NCBI GenBank assembly: GCA_049509395.1
Contig: JBEKZY010000324.1
Span: 1-5,627 of the forward strand
Source: JBEKIK01 sp049509395
GTDB taxonomy: Bacteria; Planctomycetota; Planctomycetia; Pirellulales; Thermoguttaceae
DNA length: 5,627 bases
Reading direction: 5' to 3'
The notes under the pieces were generated by a model. That model saw only the letters and a list, made by a program, of their open reading frames with translations. It did no database searches and had not been told where the DNA came from. Both the position numbers and the translations under genes were made by a program. Positions 1 to 5,627 of this stretch are shown piece after piece (positions within the stretch are counted from its first letter, which is position 1; each line of letters begins with the position of its first letter).

Positions 1-1350
1 ATTACAGGCGGCACTATCAAGCTGGGCGCCACTCCGCCGGGACTTTATGAAGGAATGCTCAGCAGTTATTTCGACACCTCCTCGGCCAATCCCAAGACGG
101 CCATTGAGCTCACCACGGTCGCGGCCAATACCAGCATCGGCGCTACTCAAACCTGGGTTTATTCAGGATATATCAACGTCCCCGGCACTTCAAACGCCAC
201 CTGGACCTTCGCCGAAAACTACGACGACGCCGCCCGGTTGTTGATCGACGGCGCGCAGGTTTTATATGACACGCAGTGGAACGTCCAGACCTCGGGCACT
301 CGCACTCTAACGCCGGGACTCCATTCATTTGAACTGCGCGTGGGCGGCAACGGCACTCCCAATGGACCAAGCAGCGGCGGCGTAAGCAGCACGGGGTTGG
401 GCGTGGCGTATAGCACCGACGGCGGCGTCACTTATCGCGCCCTGACCGATCCCGGCGACGGCAGCCTGTTCCGACTGACCAACATCGCAAACGGATCCTT
501 GCCCTCGGCCACAGCGCTGGTCATGTCGTCAAACACCACGTTCGATCTGGGTAATTACTCCACGACCATAGGTTCGTTGGCCGATGCCGACGGATCTCCC
601 GCCGGCCACCGAGTCCTTCTCGGCGCCGGCACGCTCACGCTCGGAGGCAACGGCACTTCCACGACCTTTTCCGGCGTGATATCCGGTTCCGGCGGCATAA
701 ATAAAAACGGAGCCGGCATCTTCACAATTAAAGGGGCCAACACCTACACCGGCCCCACCTCGATCTTTAGCGGTACTGTGAAACTCGACACCGGCGGCGC
801 CATCGCCGGCAATATTATCGACGTCAAAGCCGGCACGTTCGACGTATCCAGCCTTCCCAACTACTCGGTAAACATCGGACAGATTCTCAAGGGCAACGGA
901 TCGGTCCTCGGATCAGTGACCGTCCTGGGCACGGTCCAACCCGGCGAAAGCCCGGGAACTCTCAACACCGGCAATATAACCTTCGGCAGCGGATCGATGC
1001 TCGACATCGAACTGGCGGGCATTACCCCGGGAACGACATTCGATGTGCTGAATTCCTCCGGGACGATCAGCCTCCAAGATGGAAGCGAACTTAGACTTTC
1101 GCTCTTGGGCGGCTACACGCCCAACGACGGCGACAGCTTCGATATCATGAATTTCAGCAGCCTGTCGGGAACGTTTTCAAGCTTCGATCTGCCCACGCTC
1201 GCCGGCGGCGAATCCTGGGACCTCGATAATCTGTATCAGAATGGAACCTTAAGCGTGGTTCCCGAACCCGCCGCCCTGGCCATGTTGCTAATGGCCCTGG
1301 CCTCCGTCGCTTGCCGGATAGCTGCAGGCAAGCGCCATCACAGTAAATAA
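1..1350 (+). CDS. PEP-CTERM surface protein with PA14-like domain and autotransporter-associated beta-strand repeats (5' end missing)
   Basis: The reading frame is open from base 1, so this is the last 449 residues of a longer protein; the ATG at 55 is internal, because coding-like sequence (TGGTIKLG, the typical end of a beta-strand repeat) precedes it. Residues about 12-143 resemble a PA14 carbohydrate-binding domain: WVYSGYINVPG, then WTFAENYDDAARLLIDG, then LTPGLHSFELRV and GLGVAYSTDGG. Residues about 205-260 form an autotransporter-associated beta-strand repeat (GTLTLGGNGTSTTFSGVISG ... GANTYTGPTSIFSGTVKL). A Gly/Ser/Thr-rich beta region follows, with the PGESPGTL motif often seen in these proteins. 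The C-terminus is a PEP-CTERM signal: VPEP at 420-423, a hydrophobic helix to about 440 and a basic tail (R..GKRHHSK). Family knowledge says such tails are processed by an exosortase, so the protein is probably exported and surface-associated. Ligand and role are unknown. It converges on rhaT with 40 bp between stops and no clear terminator there. Confidence 0.88.
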   Translation: MTGGTIKLGATPPGLYEGMLSSYFDTSSANPKTAIELTTVAANTSIGATQTWVYSGYINVPGTSNATWTFAENYDDAARLLIDGAQVLYDTQWNVQTSGTRTLTPGLHSFELRVGGNGTPNGPSSGGVSSTGLGVAYSTDGGVTYRALTDPGDGSLFRLTNIANGSLPSATALVMSSNTTFDLGNYSTTIGSLADADGSPAGHRVLLGAGTLTLGGNGTSTTFSGVISGSGGINKNGAGIFTIKGANTYTGPTSIFSGTVKLDTGGAIAGNIIDVKAGTFDVSSLPNYSVNIGQILKGNGSVLGSVTVLGTVQPGESPGTLNTGNITFGSGSMLDIELAGITPGTTFDVLNSSGTISLQDGSELRLSLLGGYTPNDGDSFDIMNFSSLSGTFSSFDLPTLAGGESWDLDNLYQNGTLSVVPEPAALAMLLMALASVACRIAAGKRHHSK

Positions 1351-1390
1351 CAGCGATTGTAATAAGGTGCTAATCGGTGCAGGGGCCATT

Positions 1391-2467
1391 TTACTGCTTA
1401 AGGTAGCCGCTATATCCTGAAATCACGGAGGAAAGCACCAATAGAGTCAATCCCAGCGCCAAGAGCGTTTTTGTCCGGCTGCTGGTGTTTTTCCACTCGC
1501 CCAAAAAAATGCCCAGGATCGTGCTAAATAGTATCGCGCTAGCCATCAGCACCGCCCAGCCGATATAAGAGCTTTTACCCATGGGCGGCTCGCCAGTCTT
1601 GAAGCATATAAACTGTGAACACCAGATGGCGCCTGCAACAGCAGCAAAAAACAAGTTGGGAATAATCGGAGCGGATGATTTCGTATAATCGCCAATAGTC
1701 TTATTCTTGATATTCAGGAATAAGCACCATGTTGCATTGACGATAAATCCACCCAAGAGCACGACTGCCAACACCGGCATGCCTTTCCATGTATTGCTAG
1801 TTAACGGCGCGGTGGCAAGTGCGATTTTTTCGATGTCCGGTCCGCCTTGCAGTCCGAAACTCATGGCAGCGCTCATCAATCCGGAGAAAATCGCCACTAG
1901 CAAGCCCTTTTTGAAATTGAATTCGGCCACGGCGGCTTTTTTTTGTTCTTCGGGCAATTCGTTTTCCTTGCTCATGCCCGCCCCGCCCACAAGAACAATG
2001 CCTAGTATCGAAACCAGCACTCCGCCCAACGAAACCATTCCGGATTGTGTTTGCAGCAGTTCTGCAAAATTTCCCTTAATGATGGGGGGAATTAGCGTGC
2101 CGGCGGCAGAACACAGCCCGCAGCCGATCGCCAAGCCCAGGCCCACGCCAAGATAGCGGATCATCAATCCCCAAGTCAGCCCGCCCAAGCCCCACATTGC
2201 CCCGCAAAGGAAACAATATCCTACTTGTTGGAGCGGCGAAGCCCTAAGCACCGAAATCACGTTCGGCGACATTGAGAAAGCCAGCACCCACGGTACTATC
2301 ACCAGTCCCACCACGGCGTAAATCATCCAGTAGCTTTCCCAGGCCCAGTTTGTAACCTTTTTAAATGGCAGGTAAAAAATCGCCCCGGCCAATCCGCCTA
2401 AAGTGAAAATCATTATTCCCAGCGCAGGATTAGCGGCAATATCCGCGGTTTGAGCGAACAGTGGCAT
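1391..2467 (-). CDS. rhaT: L-rhamnose-proton symporter RhaT
   Basis: An integral inner-membrane transporter that brings in L-rhamnose together with a proton. The 358-residue protein aligns by eye along its whole length with E. coli RhaT (344 residues): YLPFKKVTNWAWES at 32-45 (YAPFKKVKKWSWE in E. coli), CGAMWGLGG and MRYLG-like IRYLG at 88-106, GTLIPPIIKGNF at 123-134, EFNFKKGLL at 182-190 and EWKN at 324-327. About ten hydrophobic segments are visible, near residues 15-33, 46-64, 84-104, 107-128, 146-163, 188-207, 230-252, 270-289, 301-322 and 333-352, as expected for this drug/metabolite-transporter-related family. The extra length lies at the N-terminus and in the charged loop at about 164-184. 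The ATG at 2467 is preceded by a strong ribosome-binding site, GGGAGGGAG, five bases upstream. It lies 89 bp downstream of rhaA on the same strand, but a terminator sits between them, so it may be partly or wholly separately transcribed. Confidence 0.95.
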   Translation of the reverse strand: MPLFAQTADIAANPALGIMIFTLGGLAGAIFYLPFKKVTNWAWESYWMIYAVVGLVIVPWVLAFSMSPNVISVLRASPLQQVGYCFLCGAMWGLGGLTWGLMIRYLGVGLGLAIGCGLCSAAGTLIPPIIKGNFAELLQTQSGMVSLGGVLVSILGIVLVGGAGMSKENELPEEQKKAAVAEFNFKKGLLVAIFSGLMSAAMSFGLQGGPDIEKIALATAPLTSNTWKGMPVLAVVLLGGFIVNATWCLFLNIKNKTIGDYTKSSAPIIPNLFFAAVAGAIWCSQFICFKTGEPPMGKSSYIGWAVLMASAILFSTILGIFLGEWKNTSSRTKTLLALGLTLLVLSSVISGYSGYLKQ

Positions 2468-2514
2468 AACGGCTCCCTCCCTATCTTGAATTATTATTTT
2501 GTATTTGACGCATG

Positions 2515-2547
2515 AAAAACCAAACCGCGACCACCGGTCGCGGCTTT
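2515..2547 (-). terminator. Intrinsic terminator between rhaA and rhaT
   Basis: Read on the minus strand, a perfect 8-bp GC-rich stem (CCGCGACC / GGTCGCGG, at 2525-2532 and 2536-2543) with a 3-base loop is followed at once by TTTGGTTTTT (2524-2515). The A residues just before the stem could extend the pairing. It begins about 14 bases after the rhaA stop codon, the usual place for a Rho-independent terminator of rhaA. The T-tract is interrupted by two G residues, so read-through into rhaT is plausible. On the plus strand the hairpin is followed by only three T residues, and no gene on that strand needs it. Confidence 0.8.
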
Positions 2548-2556
2548 ATGGATTAA

Positions 2557-3825
2557 TTAACGTTTCGACAACACGTCCTTTTCGTACTTTTTCACTTCGT
2601 CCAGCCAGGCGCGTGCGGACGGGACGTTCGATTTTTGGCAATAATAATCCCACACCGCGCCTAAGGGCAGGATTTTTTGTTCTTCCAAAAGTGCCAGCCT
2701 GGATGTGAAATCGCCCGCGTTTTCCGCCTTCCTCAGCGTATCGATCGGTTCCAAAAGCGCGGCCAGTAGGGCCTTGAGCATCGATCGCGCCCCGATGATC
2801 CAGGCCGCCACGCGGTTGATGCTGGCGTCGAAATAATCCAGGCCGATATGCACCCGATTGAGAAAATCGCCGCGGACCAGTTCCTGTGCGATGGCCATAA
2901 GCTCGTCGGTCAGGGTTACCACGTGGTCGCTGTCCCAGCGAATGCCGCGGCTGACGTGTAGCAGAATCTCGTCGAGCCAGGCGAAAACCGAGGACAGTTT
3001 ATCCGATATTACTTCGGTGGGATGGAAATGCCCGGCGTCGAGGCACAGCAATTTGCGGTTGCGCACGGTGTAGCCCAGGTAAAACTCGTGCGAGCCCACC
3101 ACGTAGCTTTCCGATCCGATGCCGAAAAGCTTGCTTTCGACGGAGTCGAGATTGAGCTTCGGATCGATGGGCTCGGCGAAAACCGCATCCAGCGACTCGG
3201 CCAGGCGCATACGCGGGCCCTTGCGGTCCACGGGCGTGTCTTTCAATCCGTCGGGAACCCAGACGTTGGTGACGCAGGGCGATTTCAATTCCTTGCCTAT
3301 TGCCGCCCCGATCCTCCGGCAGGCTATGCCGTGCTCGATCCAAAAGCGGCGTATGCCCGCGTCAGGATGGGCGAGCGTGAACCCGTCCGATGCCTTGGGA
3401 TGGGAGAAAAACGTGGGATTGAAATCCATGCCCATTCGCTTGGCCTTGGCCCAGCCGATCCAGTTTTTAAAATGCTCGGGCTGCATTTCGTTGCGGTCCA
3501 CGCGCTTGCCGCCGGTCTCGGCGTAACAGGCGTGGAGGTTCAGGCGGTGGGTGCCGGGAAGCATGGAAAGGGCCAAGTCCAAGTCGGCCCGCAACTCGTT
3601 GGCCGTGCGTGCCTTGCCCGGATAATTGCCGGTAACGGCCAGACCGCCGCCCAGTTCCTCGCCGGCGTTTTCAAATCCGCCCACGTCGTCGCCTTGCCAG
3701 CAGTGCAGCGAAACGGCGATGCCCGACAAACGCTGCATTGCCCGATCCACGTCCACGCCCCAGTCGGCATACTGTTGCCGTGCCAAATTAAAGGCCTGTT
3801 CGATGTTTTTGCTCGATTCTGACAT
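2557..3825 (-). CDS. rhaA: L-rhamnose isomerase RhaA
   Basis: A cytoplasmic enzyme that interconverts L-rhamnose and L-rhamnulose, the first step of rhamnose catabolism. The 422 residues match E. coli RhaA (419 residues) from end to end without gaps large enough to suggest damage: HCWQGDDVGGFEN at 41-53, TGNYPGKAR at 65-73, PEHFKNW at 116-122, FSHP at 140-143, DGFTLAH at 147-153, VESKLFGIG at 229-237, CLDAGHFHPTEVISDK at 261-276, LLHVSRGIRWDSDHVV at 288-303 and HIGLDYFDASINR at 326-338. The metal-binding and catalytic residues known in E. coli are all kept with a constant shift of four: E230, D263, H266, H290, D298, D300 and D330. The ATG at 3825 has GAGG four bases upstream, and the N-terminus lines up with the family. 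rhaT follows downstream; the kinase and aldolase genes usually found nearby are not in this window. Confidence 0.98.
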   Translation of the reverse strand: MSESSKNIEQAFNLARQQYADWGVDVDRAMQRLSGIAVSLHCWQGDDVGGFENAGEELGGGLAVTGNYPGKARTANELRADLDLALSMLPGTHRLNLHACYAETGGKRVDRNEMQPEHFKNWIGWAKAKRMGMDFNPTFFSHPKASDGFTLAHPDAGIRRFWIEHGIACRRIGAAIGKELKSPCVTNVWVPDGLKDTPVDRKGPRMRLAESLDAVFAEPIDPKLNLDSVESKLFGIGSESYVVGSHEFYLGYTVRNRKLLCLDAGHFHPTEVISDKLSSVFAWLDEILLHVSRGIRWDSDHVVTLTDELMAIAQELVRGDFLNRVHIGLDYFDASINRVAAWIIGARSMLKALLAALLEPIDTLRKAENAGDFTSRLALLEEQKILPLGAVWDYYCQKSNVPSARAWLDEVKKYEKDVLSKR

Positions 3826-3873
3826 AATGCCTCGCTTTTTATATTAGACAGGTAATTTTGGGATATAGGTTGG

Positions 3874-3932
3874 GCTATAAAGAAAACCGCATCCAAAACA
3901 AGATTTTTACACAATTAATGTAGATTTTGCAC
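3874..3932 (-). promoter_or_regulatory. Candidate rhaA promoter with phased direct repeats upstream
   Basis: On the minus strand a weak sigma70-like pair can be drawn: TTGTTT (3901-3896), a 16-bp spacer, and TATAGC (3879-3874), which would start transcription about 40 bases before the rhaA ATG. Immediately upstream are two near-identical direct repeats, written on the plus strand as AGATTTTTACAC (3901-3912) and AGATTTTGCAC (3922-3932), with starts 21 bp apart. A third degenerate copy (TTTGCA, 3946-3951) keeps a 20-bp step. A poor promoter with two same-face half-sites reaching the -35 box is the layout used by AraC-family activators, which include the E. coli rhamnose regulators. The repeats are seen; the promoter and the regulator are inferred. 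An alternative promoter, TTGCAA (3952-3947) with CAAAAT (3929-3924), would overlap the repeats. Confidence 0.35.
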
Positions 3933-3994
3933 TACCCCGGCCAAGTTTGCAAGCACCCGTATATGAAAAAGAGAGGGGATTTTTGACGGGCGCC

Positions 3995-4014
3995 TCATGG
4001 CTGGAATGCCATGA
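3995..4014. promoter_or_regulatory. Inverted repeat, possible operator
   Basis: TCATGGC-TGGAAT-GCCATGA: perfect 7-bp arms around a 6-bp centre, about 170 bp upstream of the rhaA start. Its dyad symmetry fits a binding site for a dimeric regulator. It is not followed by a T-run on either strand that would make it a terminator. No regulator gene is in the window, so the assignment is speculative. Confidence 0.3.
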
Positions 4015-4062
4015 AAATGCACTTTTCTACGGCTCGGCCTAGATAAAAAGATCGAAGACTAC

Positions 4063-4080
4063 GTCATACAAGATTATGAC
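4063..4080. promoter_or_regulatory. Second inverted repeat, possible operator
   Basis: GTCATA-CAAGAT-TATGAC: perfect 6-bp arms around a 6-bp centre, about 240 bp upstream of the rhaA start and 63 bp after the TPR gene stop. It shares TCAT/ATGA ends with the dyad at 3995-4014, but the spacing between those ends differs (16 against 20 bp overall), so they need not bind the same protein. Confidence 0.22.
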
Positions 4081-4142
4081 CGACAATATCTATGATCGCC
4101 TTTTTGCCGCGCCAATCTAATAATCATTATTCCCTTGAAAAA

Positions 4143-5411
4143 TCACTGCTCCTTTTCCGACTTCGCCCCTTTGCCGTCCTCCTTCTTCTCAAGTTCTTCG
4201 GCCCGTTTTAGATCCAGTTCGACCCTTTCATTCTGGTTCATGAGCCGATAGGCCTCGGCACGGTTGCGAAAGGCCACCGGGTCCGTTGGGTCGAGATGGA
4301 TCGAGGAGGTCAATTCTTTTACTGCCTCGGGATACTGCCCAAGTTGTATCCGGCAGCGGCCCAGCCAAAGGTGGACCTCGGCATGGTCCGGCATGCCTTC
4401 CGATTCCGCACACATCTGATTCAATAACTCAATCGCCTTCTCGTACTGCCGCCGCCGCCAGTAGCCTTCCACCGTGGCCCAGTCGTGATCGCGGGCGTAG
4501 GGCCGCCAGGGATAAGCCGTTTTGTCGGTGAATTGCTTCAGTGCCTCGTCGGGCCGGACCCACCACAGTGTAAACCACAAACCGGGCTCGGTGGGCAACT
4601 TTTTCTTTTCCGCAAAGGGTAAAAACACCTGAACGTAATAGGCACGAGTCCTCTGCGCGGCCAGCATCTCGTACTTCACTATGCCCGCTACATAATCTTC
4701 TTTTGATACCTTGCCTTCCTCGGCCTCCTTGCGCAGGCGGACGAACTCCTTGGCGTTATTGATGTTGTGCAGTTCGAACACCGCCCCGGCCCAGAGCTCC
4801 TCGAACGATCGCCCCTGGCCCTGCTTCGGCCCGTCGGCGTAGTTCGGCTCGATTAGTATCGCACCGTGCAGCTTGCCCTCCGGGGCCACGTGCTCGGCAT
4901 CGGAATGTACCGGAGGGGTCGAATCCCAGTCGATCAGCGATCCAAGATCTTCGCCGGCGAATTTCCGCGCCGCCCAGGACCGCATAAACTCGATTTCTTC
5001 GCCGTATTGAGCCATGGCCGGACGATCTTTGAGCATCTTTTCCACTTGTTTCCGCCCGTGCGTAAGGGCCTCGGCCGAGAGTTCCTTGTTCGATGTCGGT
5101 TGATATTTCTCGCCCAGATCGTTGGGATTGAGCCGAATAGCCTCTTTCATATCGGCCAGGCCTTGCCCGTAATCGCCCTTTCGCAGCCAGGCGGTCGCCC
5201 GCATGCCGTGGAACTTGGCTTCGTCCGGCTTTAATTTAACCGCATCGCTAAAGGCGGCGACTGCCTGATCGAATTCGCCTTGCCCCAGGGCGGCCAAACC
5301 GCGCTGGTATGCGTCTTCGGCTTCGTTGGCGGACAAAACACCGCCGGAAAACACGACAACCAACGCCGCCGTGAAACACAAAAACAGCCTATGTGGCAAG
5401 TAGATGGTCAT
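4143..5411 (-). CDS. Secreted TPR-repeat protein with an unassigned central domain
   Basis: A 422-residue protein of unknown function. Residues 1-28 form a signal peptide (basic residue at R8, hydrophobic core LFLCFTAALVVVFSGGV, likely cleavage after LSA28), so it is probably exported to the periplasm or beyond. Two clear TPRs follow at about 31-64 (AYQRGLAALGQGEFDQAVAAF) and 65-98 (ATAWLRKGDYGQGLADMKEA). Three more, the first and last degenerate, lie at about 308-341, 342-376 (LGRCRIQLGQYPEAVKEL) and 377-409. The region between, about 109-300, is not TPR-like; it contains SFEELWAGAVFELHNI at 202-217 and LWFTLWWVRPDEALKQF at 278-294. I do not recognise it. The tail is Lys/Glu-rich. The ATG at 5411 is chosen because the signal peptide starts there; no Shine-Dalgarno is visible upstream, and the in-frame codons before it offer no nearby ATG. 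TPRs suggest a protein-protein interaction role. No link to the rhamnose genes downstream is evident. Confidence 0.85.
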   Translation of the reverse strand: MTIYLPHRLFLCFTAALVVVFSGGVLSANEAEDAYQRGLAALGQGEFDQAVAAFSDAVKLKPDEAKFHGMRATAWLRKGDYGQGLADMKEAIRLNPNDLGEKYQPTSNKELSAEALTHGRKQVEKMLKDRPAMAQYGEEIEFMRSWAARKFAGEDLGSLIDWDSTPPVHSDAEHVAPEGKLHGAILIEPNYADGPKQGQGRSFEELWAGAVFELHNINNAKEFVRLRKEAEEGKVSKEDYVAGIVKYEMLAAQRTRAYYVQVFLPFAEKKKLPTEPGLWFTLWWVRPDEALKQFTDKTAYPWRPYARDHDWATVEGYWRRRQYEKAIELLNQMCAESEGMPDHAEVHLWLGRCRIQLGQYPEAVKELTSSIHLDPTDPVAFRNRAEAYRLMNQNERVELDLKRAEELEKKEDGKGAKSEKEQ

Positions 5412-5461
5412 ATTGCATGCTTTGTGGATGGTTATGGTGAAAAATTTGTTGAAGCCATGAT

Positions 5462-5517
5462 ACGCCCATTTATGGGCGTTGTCCGCCGCAGGCGGTCTTA
5501 AGCCCGGCGTTCACGCC
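5462..5517. repeat. Cluster of three hairpins, REP-like or structured leader
   Basis: Three short, mostly GC-rich inverted repeats lie almost end to end: ACGCCCAT-TT-ATGGGCGT (5462-5479), CCGCC-GCA-GGCGG (5483-5495) and GGCGT-TC-ACGCC (5506-5517). They start about 50 bp upstream of the TPR gene start, in non-coding DNA. Such packing is typical of dispersed REP/BIME-like elements or ends of IS200/IS605-type elements. If the promoter at 5582-5610 is used, the same sequences would form a structured 5' leader on the TPR mRNA. None is followed by a T-run, so they are unlikely to be terminators. The symmetry is directly visible; the nature of the element is inferred. Confidence 0.5.
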
Positions 5518-5581
5518 TTGTCCTTACCCATATTTACGTAGTGGAAGTCGGAGGAGTTCAACATTAAGCGGCATGAACATA

Positions 5582-5610
5582 AGTATAATAGCAAAGACGC
5601 ATTGCATCAA
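5582..5610 (-). promoter_or_regulatory. Sigma70-like promoter upstream of the TPR gene
   Basis: On the minus strand: TTGATG (5610-5605, four of six to the -35 consensus), a 17-bp spacer, and TATACT (5587-5582, five of six to the -10 consensus). Transcription would begin near 5575 and give a leader of roughly 160 nt before the TPR gene ATG, running through the hairpin cluster. This is the best promoter match I found in the non-coding parts of the window. The plus strand also reads TATAAT at 5584-5589 but without a good -35 at the right distance. Promoter use in this phylum is poorly described, so the call rests on the general bacterial consensus. Confidence 0.45.
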
Positions 5611-5627
5611 CAGTTCAACCGTTTTAG

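Larger units (their letters stand above)
3826..4142. other. 317-bp non-coding region between the TPR gene and rhaA
   Basis: This AT-rich stretch lies after the TPR gene stop and before the rhaA start, both on the minus strand. I find only very short open frames in it (17 codons or fewer on the minus strand), with no convincing start signals. It holds the candidate rhaA control region near 3874-3951 and two inverted repeats further upstream. No convincing intrinsic terminator for the TPR gene is visible; the nearest symmetrical element, the AT-only palindrome at 4119-4131, would make a very weak stem. The length and the independent upstream gene suggest that rhaA has its own promoter here. Confidence 0.7.

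Noticed and set aside
1351..1390. Bidirectional terminator between the convergent PEP-CTERM and rhaT genes
   Set aside because: Only a 5-bp pairing (CGATT/AATCG) with a long loop could be drawn, and no T-run follows on either strand.
1707..2156. 149-codon open frame on the plus strand opposite rhaT
   Set aside because: Antisense to transmembrane-coding rhaT sequence, with low-complexity Pro/Ser/Thr-rich translation and no start signals.
3022..3822. 266-codon open frame on the plus strand opposite rhaA
   Set aside because: It lies wholly antisense to a complete, strongly conserved rhaA. Its translation shows no recognisable domain, and long antisense frames are expected from the codon bias of such genes.
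3540..3914. 124-codon minus-strand frame overlapping the start of rhaA
   Set aside because: Most of it is rhaA read in another frame; the short upstream part has no family resemblance and would overlap the rhaA control region.
4119..4131. Palindrome AATAATCATTATT just after the TPR gene stop as a terminator
   Set aside because: The stem is entirely A/T, the centre is a single base, and no T-run follows on the minus strand.
2557..5411. RhaA and the TPR protein both being exactly 422 residues, as a hint of duplication
   Set aside because: The two proteins share no visible sequence similarity; the equal length is a coincidence.
5280..5501. 73-codon plus-strand frame over the start of the TPR gene and the hairpins
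   Set aside because: Antisense to the signal peptide region, and its Arg-rich end is simply the hairpin cluster translated.
5573..5627. Possible start of a plus-strand gene running off the right edge (ATG at 5573)
   Set aside because: Only 18 codons are visible, the GGAGGAG upstream is 16 bases away from the ATG, too far for normal use, and the segment overlaps the better-supported minus-strand promoter.

Overview
The window looks like chromosomal DNA from a Planctomycetota-type bacterium, with a related PVC-group phylum such as Verrucomicrobiota as the alternative. Three things point there: a PEP-CTERM protein carrying autotransporter-associated beta-strand repeats, a secreted TPR protein, and a stand-alone L-rhamnose isomerase/RhaT pair. 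This is an inference from gene content; no RNA marker gene is present.

Layout, left to right. Positions 1-1350 (+) hold the 3' part of a large secreted, surface-type protein: the end of a beta-strand repeat, a PA14-like domain, another beta-strand repeat and a C-terminal PEP-CTERM sorting tail. It runs convergently into the next gene with only 40 bp between the stop codons. On the minus strand, rhaA (3825-2557, L-rhamnose isomerase) is followed by rhaT (2467-1391, L-rhamnose-proton symporter), with a clear intrinsic terminator between them. Upstream of rhaA is a 317-bp AT-rich non-coding region with candidate regulatory repeats. Further upstream, also on the minus strand, is a 422-residue secreted TPR protein (5411-4143) of unknown function. 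Its upstream region holds a compact cluster of three hairpins and a good sigma70-like promoter near the right edge.

How the genes fit together: RhaT imports L-rhamnose with a proton and RhaA converts it to L-rhamnulose. The kinase and aldolase needed to finish the pathway (rhaB, rhaD or equivalents) are not in this window. In Planctomycetes, rhamnose and fucose breakdown commonly passes through L-lactaldehyde and a microcompartment, but nothing here shows that directly. The PEP-CTERM protein and the TPR protein have no visible functional link to rhamnose use.

I see no CRISPR array, RNA gene, transposase or defence system, and no convincing new multi-gene system. The points most worth a second look are the 20-21-bp phased repeats upstream of rhaA, the terminator inside the rhaA-rhaT pair, the hairpin cluster in the TPR gene leader, and the unassigned central domain of the TPR protein.
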